From: Actinomortierella ambigua
Taxonomy: Eukaryota > Mortierellomycota > Mortierellomycetes > Mortierellales > Mortierellaceae
Length of the DNA: 64,000 nt
Direction: 5' to 3'
Assembly: GCA_016098155.1 (NCBI GenBank)
Contig: JAAAJB010000003.1
Span: forward strand, 33,439 to 97,438
Made by a program: the position numbers and the translations under genes. The number at the start of each line of letters is the position of its first letter. Position 1 is the first letter of the stretch. Under the pieces are notes generated by a model that searched no databases, was not told the DNA's origin, and saw only the letters and a program-made list of their open reading frames with translations. Positions 1 through 11,221 of the stretch are shown here, one piece after another.

Positions 1-1929
1 GCCACGAGCCCTCCATCGACAGCCGGTCCTGGGGCCAAGACCACAAAGGCCAAGAAGCAGAGCCAGCGTCCACCACGGGCGCTTGAGTGCTACAACTGCA
101 AGGTGACGTCGACCCCCCTCTGGCGTCGGACGTTGGACCGCAAGCACTCGCTGTGCAATGCCTGTGGCCTCTACTACAAGCAATACAACGGCCATCGTCC
201 GCTGCATATCCGCCACAAGCCCTCGGCGAGCCAAGGCGGTCAGCGCGACGCGTCCTCGCCTTATACGCTGACACCGCCGAATGGTAACGGCACGCCCTCG
301 AACCAAAAGACAGCCTCGCGCGATGGAGCCTCTTCACCGTTGTTGGCTGCGGCGAACAAGGCTGACGAGTCTTCGTCGTCGTCGTCGACGTTGACCTCGC
401 CGTCGCCGAACATGGGCTCGGAGCACGAGGTCGATTGGTCCGGCGCTGAGGCAACAGGTGCTTCGTCGCCGCCGTCCTCTTCCACTTCTCAGACTGATAA
501 GGGTACACCCGAAGCCCAGTCGACCGAGAACAGCAAGAAGGAATCTTCGTCGTCTTCGTCTTCGTCGTCCAAGGTGGCAGTGGGTGAACGTCCCACGCCT
601 GCCAGTGTGCCAGCTGCGGCGACACGCGTCAAGCGCAGCAGCAGTGGTAGTGCCGCCCAAGGTCGTAGCGGTGGTGGACTCCCAAGCCCGATCGACCATC
701 CTTCAAAGCCCTCGTTGGGTCACCGCCAGACACGATCGTTGACTGGACCAATTTCTACCGATATCTTGGCCGTGTCCTCTTCGGCGCTTGCTGCTGCCAT
801 CGGTGGATCGACCATTGCCCCCTCGACGGTGGAGTGGCAGTCCTTTGCCGCGATGGAGAACATGTCCCATCATCACCATCACCTGCTTCAGAATGGTGGT
901 CAACATGATCAGGCCTCTTATCATCACCATCACCAGCATCAGCACCAACATCAGCACCAGCACCACCAGTCCCAGGAGCTAGGTTCGTCCCCGTTGTTGG
1001 TGATGAGCGATCATGGCACGTTCTCGCCAGCAAGCACCATCTGCTCGCCCATGTCTGTACCAACGGCAGTGTCTCCTTCTCCATCGATGCCCATGACCTT
1101 CACGCTGCCTCCAACGGCATTGGAGGTCTCCGCTGCCGCTGTGAACACAATGGTGGCTGGTCACCCCTCGCACGAAGCGAACGAACGGGCGTCGTCGGTC
1201 GAGAGCACCACAGGCCCGAACGGCCATAGCGGATTCCCATCATCAACGTCTCTTCCAATGGACCCATCAGCAGCCCAGAAGCATCAGTTTCAACAACAAC
1301 AACAACAACAACAACAACAGCAGCAGCAGCAGCAGCAAAAGTCGCTCATTTTTGATGATGCTCGATTCCAGATCTTGGTGGAGCATATGCGACCGAACCA
1401 GATGATGACGTTCCTGAACATTCTGGAGAAGCGGTGCCATGTTCTTCGCAACAAGCTCGGCATCAACGCGTCTCTGGGTAATGAGCCAACCACGGCCACA
1501 GCAACGACGACGCCGATGACTGCCAAGGAGCGTGCCGCACATCTGTCGTTGGAGATCCATATGAAGCCTTCAATGTCAACCCAGTTGATGCTCGATGCTG
1601 CCTCCCCAACCTCGATGATGGCTTCGCCCACAACGGAGAGTGGCTTCCAGTCGCTGTCGCTGTCTTCACCGACGCGCGATGAGGCTCCTCATTCCTGGTT
1701 CGCGATGCAACAGCAACAACATCAGCAGCAGCAGCAACAACAACAACAACAACAGCAACAGCATATCAAGAACCAGTCCTTGGTCCATCCTCAGCAGCAT
1801 CAGCCAGAGTTTCAGGGCGCCTCAATGATGTCGTACCTGTACACGGACGACGAGAGCGAGTCTCAGCGCGAGACCGACTTGATGGCCCTCGACCGTTCGG
1901 CCTCTATTGCTGTTCACGCTTCGGATTAA
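1..1929 (+). CDS. GATA-type zinc-finger transcription factor, 5' partial
   Basis: The frame is open from the first base with no start, so the N-terminus lies outside the window. One GATA finger is visible at residues 30-55 of the visible part: C30-X2-C33-X18-C52-X2-C55, with the TPLWRR and [12 protein letters not shown] signatures. The 18-residue loop is the fungal variant found in WC-1/WC-2 and NsdD-type factors; most animal GATA fingers have 17. Such proteins bind GATA-core DNA in the nucleus and control nitrogen use, light response, iron uptake or development; which applies here cannot be told. After the finger come Ser-rich stretches, a His/Gln-rich tract (867-972), two poly-Gln tracts, and one ordered-looking block near 1339-1470 ([18 protein letters not shown]) that may be a conserved interaction segment. 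No intron is needed in the visible part. Family certain; subfamily not assigned. Confidence 0.9.
   Translation, partial: ATSPPSTAGPGAKTTKAKKQSQRPPRALECYNCKVTSTPLWRRTLDRKHSLCNACGLYYKQYNGHRPLHIRHKPSASQGGQRDASSPYTLTPPNGNGTPSNQKTASRDGASSPLLAAANKADESSSSSSTLTSPSPNMGSEHEVDWSGAEATGASSPPSSSTSQTDKGTPEAQSTENSKKESSSSSSSSSKVAVGERPTPASVPAAATRVKRSSSGSAAQGRSGGGLPSPIDHPSKPSLGHRQTRSLTGPISTDILAVSSSALAAAIGGSTIAPSTVEWQSFAAMENMSHHHHHLLQNGGQHDQASYHHHHQHQHQHQHQHHQSQELGSSPLLVMSDHGTFSPASTICSPMSVPTAVSPSPSMPMTFTLPPTALEVSAAAVNTMVAGHPSHEANERASSVESTTGPNGHSGFPSSTSLPMDPSAAQKHQFQQQQQQQQQQQQQQQQKSLIFDDARFQILVEHMRPNQMMTFLNILEKRCHVLRNKLGINASLGNEPTTATATTTPMTAKERAAHLSLEIHMKPSMSTQLMLDAASPTSMMASPTTESGFQSLSLSSPTRDEAPHSWFAMQQQQHQQQQQQQQQQQQQHIKNQSLVHPQQHQPEFQGASMMSYLYTDDESESQRETDLMALDRSASIAVHASD
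1291..1338 (+). repeat. CAA/CAG repeat encoding poly-Gln in the GATA factor
   Basis: Sixteen in-frame Gln codons, CAA first and then CAG. A second, CAT-interrupted tract lies at 1708-1761. Mixed codons make the tract less prone to slippage than a pure repeat, but its length may still vary between strains. Confidence 0.9.
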
Positions 1930-2807
1930 GAGCGTGTCGTATTCTTCTTCCCGCCACCCTTCCCTTCTCCTCGACACCCTCTTTCCTCTCTATCCTCCAT
2001 TTTTTTTATCTTTTGTATACCCCTCTCTCTGTTTCTTTTTCACCTCTTGTATGCCAAGCAATTTCTCGTCTCAAGGCTTTGCTTTGCTCACACAACGCAA
2101 GAAGATACCACCGGCATTTTTTTTTTCTTTTTTGCATTTTTTTTTTTCATTTGCTTTTTTTTTCAAGTTCAAAGAACATCCCTTCCTTTTCGCCCTCTTG
2201 CTGTTCTGAAACTCTCTCCGCCACTCCAGGTTCGTCCTCGTCTCTCGACATCCCTTCTCAACCAACCAACCAACCAACCAACAGAGCGACAAATCGGTGG
2301 AAAAAAAACAACAACAACAATCGGATCACCGGGGATTATTTTCTTTCAAATATTAAAGCAAAGGAAAACTGTGGAGGCGTGGGTGGGATCTCCTCCCCGC
2401 CCCTCTCCTCCACACACAGGGTTTTTCTTCTTGAAAAATTCCAGCTTTAACCTTGCCTCCCTTTCAAAAAAACAAAACCCCCTACGTATGGGGGAGGCAA
2501 GGGCTGGTCCCCATCTGTCTTGTTTCTTTTTTTTGCTCTTTTACCCTTCAAAGGGGGAAAAGGGTAAGAAAAAAACAAAGGGGGATGAAATCATGTCCCA
2601 CTACTTTTATGTGCACTTTCACACCCCATGTGTGGAGAGGGCTCCCAGTTTCAATGACTTAAATGACTTTTGGGTTTTTCAGAACCCAGAAGTAGGGAAC
2701 AGGTCTGGCGGTTAGTCTCTCCTCTTTGGCGCTTCTAATGCAGAGGGGAAAAAACCGATGACTTGGGTGACGGAGGGGGGTAAAAAGAAGGTCGTGAGGA
2801 TGTGTAT

Positions 2808-2838
<31 letters not shown>

Positions 2839-3393
2839 GATGATGCCGTGTGGTAGTGTCGATCAACCGTGTCAGGGTGAAGGAGATCGGTGGAGATGGT
2901 GTTTGCTCTGGCTAGGCGTAAAGAGTGAGGTCGGTCATACGGAGATGAGACTCTTGTCCGCAGGAGGAATCTTGTATGATCGACGCAAAGTATGTACACC
3001 CGCCACATGGTGTTTGAGTTGTACATGCATGTACTTGAGCTGGAGAGAGACAAGGTTGATTGTCTCGGGTAGATGAGATGAAGGGAGGAGTGATGGGAGG
3101 TCAAGGTAGAGAAAACGAGCGGGATACAGTCAGGGTAAGAGATGAGATGGACGATTCCCTTTTCAATGGTATATTGTGTCCCATTTTGAATTTTGTCCGC
3201 ACCCGTCTTTCCGTGCTGTTTCCAAGATGGATGTTTATTTATCGCCTCAACTCACTTCTCGCTTTGCATTGGAGCTTGAAGCCCTTCATTGTTTTTTCTT
3301 TTAAGGAAGGAGTGAAAGAGGAAAGGAAGGGTATAGGCGAGCTCGTGTTTTCTGTGATTCGACTTTTGGTTATTCCTCCCCCCCCCCACTTCC
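1930..3393. other. Convergent intergenic region, no gene seen
   Basis: It lies between the ends of the GATA-factor gene and the PEX22-like gene. It holds T-rich runs at 1990-2180, a tandem CAAC repeat at about 2258-2283, a (GT)n microsatellite at about 2812-2838, and a perfect 14-bp palindrome with a central ATGCAT at 3021-3034. Open frames here are low-complexity and resemble no known protein. Confidence 0.7.
3234..3239 (-). terminator. AATAAA poly(A) signal, PEX22-like gene
   Basis: AATAAA on the minus strand, about 155 bases past the stop at 3394. Its position fits a fungal 3' end; it is inferred from the motif alone. Confidence 0.45.
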
Positions 3394-5181
3394 CTAAGAG
3401 CGACGGCTGGCGTCGGGTTGCAGGCTGCTCTTGACCACCGAATCGACCACCTCGACATAGCCCTTCTTACCCGCCTGAGTGACATAGCCCGATACAAGGG
3501 GCTCCTTCTGAGGCGTGGCGGGGCTATGGCTGACTTCCACGAACGAACTATCCATGGCCGAACGTGTCATCACATCCTGGTCACCACCTCTCGAAGAGTA
3601 CGAAGTCGATGACGTTGTGGATGAGGAAGACACTCTCCGTCCATTGAAGGTCTGCTGTTGTTGCGCTGCTGCTGCTGCTGCTAATGCTGCCGGCGAAGGT
3701 CTCCGATTCACATAGACGACTCTTGGTACGACACCTTGCACGAGCTCCACGACCTCTTGCGAGGCATCGACGTGAATGTGGCTCTCAAGATGGCGGACAA
3801 TATGGCTGATGCCTTCTTCTGTTTCACAGGTCAAAAGTCGACGTGGGTCGATCAAACTTGCGCCACTGTTGTAACTGCTCCGACGTCTGCTTTCGCCAGC
3901 ACTACCATTGAGACCGCCCTTGGCCCCCGAAGTATCTGCTGTTGATGCTGCCGAGGAGCGTGCTGCTGTGATCAGCCCAACGTTGGCCAACATGGTCAAG
4001 ATTTGCTCCCTCTCGCGTTCGCGACCCAATTGCTCATCAGCCTTGAGCGACTCTTCTTCGTCGACTGTGGGCTGTCTTGCTTTGCCGTTCGTGTTGTCGT
4101 GTGATGGAGATGGGCGTCGGTGTTGCTGTGATTGTGATGGACAGAGTAGAATCAAGTGAAGTTGATAGTTTTCTGCTAGGTGGAAGAGCAACGGGACCAC
4201 TCCCTCGACAAAGCCATAGTTGGGTGTCGTAGGATCTGGTGAGGGGTTCCACACAATGGTCTGGATCACGATAGGCGACATTGTTGGTGGCGTAATTTTT
4301 TTTTTCCATGGTAACAGAACGGCAGCACATGGTTCAGTTTTCCCATAATGTAAACAGCGACAAAGGGATGCAGAGCAAAGAAGGAACCGGGTCAGTGCGT
4401 CGTTGAGAAAAGATAGACTCTTGTGGAGAAAGAACGCCCAAGCCATGGGCCGTGAGAGGAAACTTTTTGCTTACGTTTTTGATAGAGATGGTCATGACTT
4501 TGCGGTTTCGCTTGACAGTGCGCGCGATCCTGGAACCGAGCTTTGAAAGCGACGACTATCATCATAGGCCACCATCGAGGGCAGGACAACAGAACATAAG
4601 GTTAGGGAAAAAAGGGTTCTGTCATGATTGTTCTCCCGATTAGAGGCGGCAACAGCTCCCGAGGGGCTATTGGGACGGGGAGACGAAAATCTTCCAAGCT
4701 GGTAGTGGGTGTACCATCCAGGAGGTGTGCGGAAGGGCAAGGATATGCTTCTTTCCTTCTCATTGACTGCAGGCTGTTGGACACGACATATGAACATTTG
4801 TAGTTCTTCTTTTCCCCCGGCCTTCTTGTATTCTGTCCTGAGCCGAACAAAGGGCAGGTGCGGTGCTTCCCACCGCCATGCTATTGCCGATAAGACACAC
4901 ACACACAGCACACACACACACACACTCGCACACACATGCAGCACTCTCAGTACCTCTGTAGATGTCGACGGACCATCAACGGCACCATCAGAGCGACGAC
5001 GCGTGGACCCTGGCTGGCCAGGAGCAGAGGTGCGATCGCCATTGGCCGATCGCTGTTTCTTCTGCTGGCGATACATGTAGACACCGATGGATACCAGGCT
5101 GCAAGCCAGGGTAGTGTAGGCGACAATGGCGCCTAGTCTCCTGTTGTTCTTTGCAGGAGCTGGTTTGCTAACGAGACTCAT
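3394..5181 (-). CDS. PEX22: PEX22-like peroxisomal membrane anchor for the Pex4 E2 enzyme
   Basis: Three exons (5181-4954, 4555-4475, 4260-3394) join in phase 0 to give 391 aa. Residues about 17-37 form one hydrophobic segment just after the N-terminus, followed by a basic Lys/Arg-rich stretch, as in Pex22. Exons 2 and 3 join TISIKN to TIVWNPSPDP, giving the first strand and loop of a Rossmann-like cytosolic domain. The block LLTCETEEGISHIVRHLE then HIHVDASQEVVELV matches the C-terminal half of Pex22-like proteins. In yeast, Pex22 anchors the ubiquitin-conjugating enzyme Pex4 at the peroxisome, allowing mono-ubiquitination and recycling of the receptor Pex5. A long charged, Ser-rich insertion splits the domain and the tail is disordered. 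Intron 1 (4953-4556) carries a CA microsatellite, and its acceptor is the least certain splice site (an alternative lies nearer 4540). The family call rests on motif memory and should be confirmed by profile search. Confidence 0.68.
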
Positions 5182-5868
5182 CTCTGTGATGTAGTTTGGT
5201 AGTAGTGAACGCGATGGGTGGTCAAAGTGAAGAAATGAGAATCCAATAGAGTTGATCCTTCAAAGTGAACAAGCAATGAGAGAGAGGGAGAAAGAGACGA
5301 CGACGATGAAGGGAACAAACAGAAGAGAGGAGAGAGAGGGAGCGTGAGAGAGAAAGAAAGAAAGGAAGAAAGAAAGAAACAGAGAGTGCGAGAGGGTGTG
5401 TGAGAAGAAAGAAAGAAAGAGAGAGAGAGAGAAAGAGGGAAAGAGAGGAGAAAAAAAAAAGAAGTAGGAGCATATCATCTTACTAAGGGCGAAGGGCAAA
5501 GCATATGAAAGGGAAAGGGGGGAAACACCCGAGCGCACTCGCCCTGACCCCAAGTCCCAACCGTTGTTGCAGCAAGGGTGGTGGTGGTGGTTGTTGTTGT
5601 TGTATGTGCAGTGCTGAAGAGACACTGCACCAACACGCTTACTCACACCCACACGCATAAACACCCATACACTCACTCCATAGAAGATAGTGGTGTACCC
5701 AGCACAAGGGACCGCTTGGTTTTAGCCCTCCTCCTTTCACTCACTCACTCACTCACTCTCTCTCTCTCACTCTCACTCTCACTCTCTCTCTCACTTTCTC
5801 TCTCTCACTTTCTCTTCGCTCCGCTCCTCTCTCATTCACTCCCCTCTCATTCATCCATCCACTCCACC
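5182..5868. promoter_or_regulatory. Divergent promoter region, PEX22-like / PPCS
   Basis: These 687 bases separate two divergent start codons. Each gene has a pyrimidine-rich leader on its own sense strand: CT tracts at about 5730-5860 before PPCS, and GA on the plus strand (CT on minus) at about 5275-5460 before the PEX22-like gene. The centre (5480-5700) is mixed, with a GTGG/TTG repeat near 5578-5602 and CA-rich sequence near 5640-5675. No TATA box is obvious. Confidence 0.6.
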
Positions 5869-7763
5869 ATGGGAGACTCTTACATCCACCCATCCCCATT
5901 CAAGCCAAAGTCATACCTGCACGGTGCCTCCGTGCCTGGCACACTGACCCCTCCTCCCGCATCCTCTAGCCCTGCGCTTGTCACCGCCGAAGAGTACTTT
6001 GCCTCTCACACCGCGCCCAAGACCCTGGCTGAGAATGCCGCCAAGATCGAGGCCTTTGTCGATCGACACATGAAGGAGAACCGCCGTGTCGTGCTGGTCA
6101 CTGTAAGTCCTTTGTTCTGGTTGTTGCTGCTGTTCCTCTTTCACTCTCTTCTCTCTCTCTCTCAGCTCGGTCTGTTTTCAAACAAAAGCCTTTCCCACTA
6201 CCCTCTCCAGATAGCACTTGCTCTCTTTTTCTTTGAGTCGTGGTGTGTTGGGGTGTATGTTGTTGGGGAGTATGGGGAAGCGATCTTTTTTTTTTTTTTT
6301 TGGGCTTGAAAGATAGCGACCCAAAAAAAAAATGACCTGATCAGACAGCAGAAGGTGTGAACATGTCCGAGTTTGGTTATCCGTGTTCTTCTGTTGCCCG
6401 TTCATACGCAAAGAGCAAAACAACAACAACACAGGACAGGAGAGAGAGAGAGAGAGAGAGAAAAGGAGAGTATGTGTGTATGAGGGAAAGGGATCAATGA
6501 ACTTGTCGATCAGGGCCAATTGCGACTGGTGTGACAACAGCAAGGACAAGATAAACAATGACACCCTCCAATACCATGTTTGTCCGAAACAGAGGGACTT
6601 TGGGCATCTGTTGTGGAGAGGGGAAGGAGAGGGGGAGAGAACCTTGATCGAGAAACAATGCAGCCTATTGAACCATGCAAACGGAATTTGCTTTTCAGTT
6701 GTCTATTCCTTTTTTTTTCTCACGCACCCTACTCTACTCCACCAACTCAGACTCATCTCTTTATCTTTCTTCTATTTCTTCTTGGATGCTAGAGCGGTGG
6801 AACGACAGTGCCCCTGGAGCAATTGACAGTGCGGTTTATCGACAACTTTAGTGCAGGCACGCGTGGTGCGACCTCGGCCGAGTACTTTCTCGAGGAGGGC
6901 TATGCAGTCATCTTCCTGCATCGCCAGTTCTCGCTGCAGCCTTTCAGTCGCCATTACTCGCATACCAAAAACTGCTTCCTCGAGATGATGGAGGCTGATG
7001 ATCAGGGCATCCATGGTAAAGCCAGAAGATGATGCAATGATGCTGAGACGATACGATACGGAGGGTGTGGGAGGAAAACAAACCTCATTTTTTTCTTCTT
7101 CTTCTTCTTTGTTCCTCAATGGGAATATTTATAGTGATACCATCCTACGTCAAAAAGCTGCGAGGCGTGCTCGAAAAGTACCGGGCGACTCAAGACGCAG
7201 GAACGTTACTGTCGCTAGAGTTTGTGACAGTGCACGACTATCTATTTATGTTGCGCGAGGCGGCACGGATCACGGCCAAGATGGATGTGCAAGCAATGTA
7301 CTATCTGGCAGCGGCGGTGAGCGATTTCTTCATTCCTCAGGACCGGATGGCGGAGCACAAGATCCAATCGGGCGATGGCGTGTTGAACCTGTCGATGGAA
7401 CAAGTGCCCAAGATCCTCAAGCCGCTCGTCAACGACTGGACTCCCAAGGCCTTCATTGTCTCGTTCAAGCTCGAGACCGATGAGGCGCTGTTGCCCCTCA
7501 AATCGCGCCAGGCCCTGACCCGCTACAACCATCAGATCGTCATTGGTAACTTATTGACCACCCGCAAGCGCGTCGTCAAGCTCGTTACTCTGGAAGACGA
7601 GGCCGAGATCCGTTTGACTCGCGAGGAAGATGAGGTCCAGCATATCGAGATCGAGTCGAGGATCGTGCCAGAGCTTATTCGTCGTCATACCGAGTGGATC
7701 GAAAACTGTGGCGGACGTGGACTCTGTGGCATCCGTGAAAAGACGGGCGTACCTGTTGCTTGA
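5869..7763 (+). CDS. PPCS: Phosphopantothenate-cysteine ligase (CoA biosynthesis)
   Basis: Three exons (5869-6102, 6793-7015, 7135-7763) give 361 aa, a normal length for eukaryotic PPCS / yeast Cab2. The enzyme joins 4'-phosphopantothenate to cysteine using ATP or CTP, the second step of CoA synthesis in the cytosol. Diagnostic blocks are [14 protein letters not shown], split exactly by intron 1 (690 bases), then [18 protein letters not shown], the loop that binds nucleotide and the phosphopantothenate end. Further on come [13 protein letters not shown], the dimer-interface and active-site strand, and [12 protein letters not shown] followed by NLLTTRK near the C-terminus. The start at 5869 (CACCATGG) follows a CT-rich leader and precedes a weakly conserved N-terminal extension. 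Intron 2 (7016-7134) leaves phase 1, which exon 3 closes. It is divergent from the PEX22-like gene and convergent with CTF8. Confidence 0.95.
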
Positions 7764-7935
7764 ACAGCGAAAACTATCTCCCGCCCTCCTCTTTTTCCCC
7801 ATTCCTCTCTGTCCAGCCTCGCCATCCTTTTGGCGTGCGAGTCTCTATTTTTTTACCCTCGTTTTTGTTGTGGATGTGAGGGTGGCAAAAAAAAAAGTAG
7901 ATGCAAGAGATGCCCCACAAAATATCAATAATCAC

Positions 7936-7941
7936 AATAAA
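7936..7941 (+). terminator. AATAAA poly(A) signal, PPCS
   Basis: It lies 173 bases past the PPCS stop, in AT-rich sequence. Motif-based inference. Confidence 0.5.
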
Positions 7942-7984
7942 CATGTATATACACAATAGCATGGATGTAAAATGCATTATTGAG

Positions 7985-7990
7985 TTTATT
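7985..7990 (-). terminator. AATAAA directly after the CTF8 stop
   Basis: On the minus strand AATAAA abuts the TAA stop of CTF8, so its 3' end would fall about 10-30 bases further, next to the PPCS signal at 7936. It may be fortuitous; motif-based inference. Confidence 0.35.
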
Positions 7991-8859
7991 TTATACGCCT
8001 CGCTTGATGATGGTCAGGCCGCGGCGCTCCTCCTTGATGATGGCCTGGGGCATGGCATTGAAGAGGATTTTTTGTCGGATCACCGCCACGGTCTCGTACT
8101 CTATCGTCCTAAAGTCCATTGGCTGTGCATGCGTGCCGTCACCGCCCTTTCGCGAGTCAACCTCCGTGCCCGATGGTGGGTTGTTTGGAGGTGCGGAGGA
8201 TATTGCTTTGGTTGTTTGTGCTGCGTTCTTGAGGTGTTCTTTGTTGTTGTTGATATTTCTGTTCTGGAGGTTATCCTGGTCCATCTCGTCGACCGCGCGC
8301 CTTAATAGCGCCTCCTCTTCCGGATCGAGGTCCATGGACATGTCCTGACCGCCTGTCCTGGAGGACAAGTTTTGTTCTTGTTGTTGTGATGGTGGTAGTG
8401 GTGGTGGTTGAGAAGAGGGGCTGATCAGATCCTCGGCCGTAGGCTTCTGATTCTTGCGCACAAGCAACAGAGGTCGGTCCAGCTTGACTACTTTGCCTTC
8501 CAGACGATGGTTTCCGATGACGAACACTGCTTTGTTGCTCTACGTTGCCGAGAGAGAAGGGGGGTAAAACAATAGTATGTTAAAGTGTATGCGCTTTCTC
8601 GAGTTTTCGATTCCTGTAGTGCTGCAGAAGACTTTTTTTTTTTTTTTTTTTTTACCCCATCGACAAGGGACAGGTTGCCCAGGACCTGTTCATTCCACGA
8701 CGCGCCATCCATTCGAATCGTTCCCTGAAACTCGAGAAGCATTGTAGTTTTCCAATCGAGACTGTCCACCACAACCTGCAAGGGACCATCCGATGGCCGC
8801 CGTTCCTGGACGGTGTCATCCTTCTGTTGTGTCCATGTCGGAATCTTTACTACCACCAT
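7991..8859 (-). CDS. CTF8: Ctf8, subunit of the Ctf18-RFC clamp loader
   Basis: Two exons (8859-8656 and 8539-7991, phase 0) give 250 aa. Ctf8 with Dcc1 joins Ctf18-RFC, which loads or unloads PCNA and supports sister-chromatid cohesion and the replication checkpoint. Family blocks are LLEFQGTIR near residue 43, then VLGNLSLVDG at the end of exon 1. Exon 2 opens with AVFVIGNHRLEGKVVKLDRP, the VGxHxLxGKxxxLxKP signature. The C-terminal YETVAVIRQKILFNAMPQAII matches the xVxxxIRKKIxFKxRPxPIx motif that binds Ctf18/Dcc1. The middle (Ser/Pro/Gln-rich, then acidic) is disordered and makes it longer than the 120-135 aa yeast and human forms. The intron opens with GTAAAA next to a long poly-A run on its sense strand. 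It is transcribed in the same direction as the COQ11-like gene, whose stop lies 102 bases upstream of this start. Confidence 0.9.
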
Positions 8860-8961
8860 GTTTTATGTTTTCTGCAAAAAGTGTGTGATGTCAACCGAGT
8901 GTATGCTCATAAAAAAAAAAAAATGTGACTACTACTGCTACTACTACTCTGCTTTTTTTTT

Positions 8962-10544
8962 TTAAACGCACCATTTGGTGGCGCCCACATTATCCGCGGC
9001 AGCCGTCGTCGGGTTCCGCGCCAAGGTCTCGATCCCCTCGACATCCACAATCCCACACACCTTGCTGTTCTCGATCCCGTTCATCACCGCCTGCGCCACC
9101 GTCTCCATCGCCAGCGGCGGTGTCGACACGTACTGCGCCAACGGCACCGTGCCCCGGATCGCCTTGCCCAACACCGCGCTCGACACATGCAACAGCCCCG
9201 CCAGCGGCATCGTCGCCGGCCGCTCCGCCGTTGACATGAACGCTGGCCGGAGGATGATCGGTCGCAGATGGTGCTTCTGCTTCTTCTGCTGCTGCTGTTG
9301 TGAACCGCTGTTGTTGTTGCTGTTGTTGTTGTTGCTATCACTCTTGCTGTCGGCTGCTGTTGTTGCAGATGGTTCTGATGATGGTGATGAGCCTTGTGAC
9401 GCTGCAGGCTGGACCATGTGGCTCAACAGATAGTCCTCCACTTGGCGCTTAGTGGTCAGATATCGTTGAGGCACCAGCGGAGGTGCAAACGCCGCCGAGA
9501 TGAACACAAACGCCTCCGTGCCCGCCTTCTCTGCCTCCTTGGCAACCGTGATTGCTATGAAAAAAGAAAAGAAAAAGAAAGAGAAGAATGAGAGAACTTT
9601 TAAGTGACGCTTCCGGGAATAGGAAAGCGGGAACAACCCTCTCCCTATTTTGACATTCGTTTCCTTCCCTTTCCCCACCCTCCCGTTTTTTTTTTTTTTT
9701 TTTACCTGTGTCTCGGTTGACTTTTTCGTAGGTCAGATCCGAGGATGTACCAGCAGAAGATCCATTCGGCTTCGGCTGCTGCGCACGCTCTAGCGGGTTG
9801 GTGCTGCGAGTGGCCTTTTGCACGGCCGTGAGCAGCTCTTGAACCGATTGGCTGTGCATAATCTCCTTGTAGTCAGCCTCCAAGAGTAAGCCAACGGTAT
9901 GCACCACGGCATCCGTGTCCTTGATCAAATCCTGGTAGGTGGAAGGCTGGAGAGAGTCGCCTTTGGCCCAGTTCACCTAGGATTTCCCGCCCCCCAATGA
10001 AAATGAAGTGTGAAAAAAAAACACACGCGTATAGAATGAGTATTCCGCGCTTTGTTAAAAAATAAAGAAATAAAAGTAAATAGAAGTTCAAGAGGGTTAA
10101 TAATTACCTTGTCCATCCATGCTGTTGAAGTCTTAGAGTCGGCATCCAGTCGACTTGGCGTACCACGACGACTATTTTGAAAAAAATAAAAAAAAAATCA
10201 ATCGACATAAAAAGTTAACATGGGTCCTTGCCCGGAGGGGGCGAGAGCAAGTTTGAAGCAACACGTGAACTATGATCAGCGTTACCTCAGACTGGAGACG
10301 TCCCATCCACGAGCAACAGCAAGCTTACAAACTTGGAGGCCTTTTTTATATATATATCCGCAATTAGAAACCAAGGCGTGAGGTGATTAGTGGTGTGACA
10401 TGCGAATCGCGTGATGGATGGGCAAAATGTGGAAGGCTAAAGATGCATGACGCGATTAGGAGCGTGCTCATTCTTACCAACACCTCCGGTGCCTCCTACG
10501 ACCAGCAACTTGCGAGCCAATGAGGCCATTGAAGGGGATACCAT
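8962..10544 (-). CDS. COQ11: Atypical NAD(P)-binding SDR, Coq11 / NDUFA9-like
   Basis: Five exons (10544-10478, 10340-10286, 10171-10108, 9976-9706, 9554-8962) close in phase and give 349 aa. The N-terminus has the dinucleotide-binding motif GGTGGVG (residues 17-23), followed across intron 1 by LQVCKLAVARGWDVSSLSRRG. Later blocks are VNWAKGDSL, DTDAVVHTVGLLLE, FVFISAAFAPPLVPQRYLTTKRQVEDYL (atypical SDR YxxxK position) and PIILRPAFM. This order matches fungal YLR290C/Coq11, a mitochondrial protein of the coenzyme Q synthome, and its NDUFA9-like relatives. The catalytic chemistry of Coq11 is not settled. No strong mitochondrial presequence is obvious beyond MVSPSMASLARK. A Ser/Asn/Gln-rich insertion of about 45 residues (about 9270-9420) sits between the YxxxK strand and the next core strand. 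The acceptor of intron 1 (AAAAAAG) is poor but is the only one that restores the motif and the phase. Confidence 0.8.
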
Positions 10545-11221
10545 GGCTGATTGCGTGCTCTCACAATACCAAAAAAAAGGGGATAGGTTTAGAGTTGGAA
10601 GAGGGGGACGGGGACGATGGATATGAATTCGTGTTCCAATGTTGTACGGTATTGGACAAGCCACTCCGTCCATCCTTCTAATCCAGGGATCCCCCCGACA
10701 TGCTTGTGAGAACACAGTTTTGTGTGAAAATGAGTGACAATCGTGAGGTAAACCAAAAACTGTACACAATAGTAGTACAGCACCGTGTGAAAGAGATTAC
10801 AGGATCTGTTCAACAAAGCTCACAATTTCGTGAGACGCTCCCCAGGCCGCAAGATTTCAACACATCTTGCCCTTGTCTTTCTATTTGCGATTGCAATCGA
10901 TCTGAAGTGAAAATAGATTTTATTTTACGAGTTGTATAGGAGAGAGAAAAGAGAAAAAAAGGGAGCAAATAAAGAGGAAAAACGACGGGAATGTAATGGG
11001 CGTGAAGAAGGGTTGAGCATCGAAACTAAAAGTGGGAGGAGGAGGGGTAGTAAGGCTGACGCGAAAAGAGAGAGTGAAACAAGAGTTACGAGAAGCAAAC
11101 GAACAACAAACAAAAAGAAAGAAAGAAAGAAAGAGAGAAAACAAAAAGGCCAATATGTCCAGTCTTTAAGAGTTGCGAAGGGTAATATTTTTTTTTCTTA
11201 TGCAGTGAACCCTTTCTTCGA
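10545..11221. other. Intergenic: COQ11-like promoter and stuA-like 3' region
   Basis: This is a tandem gap between two minus-strand genes. A minus-strand AATAAA at 10918-10923, about 300 bases past the stop of the APSES gene, could be its poly(A) signal. The stretch 10925-11140 is purine-rich on plus (an AAAG repeat at about 11110-11135), so pyrimidine-rich in the direction of transcription. No gene seen. Confidence 0.6.
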
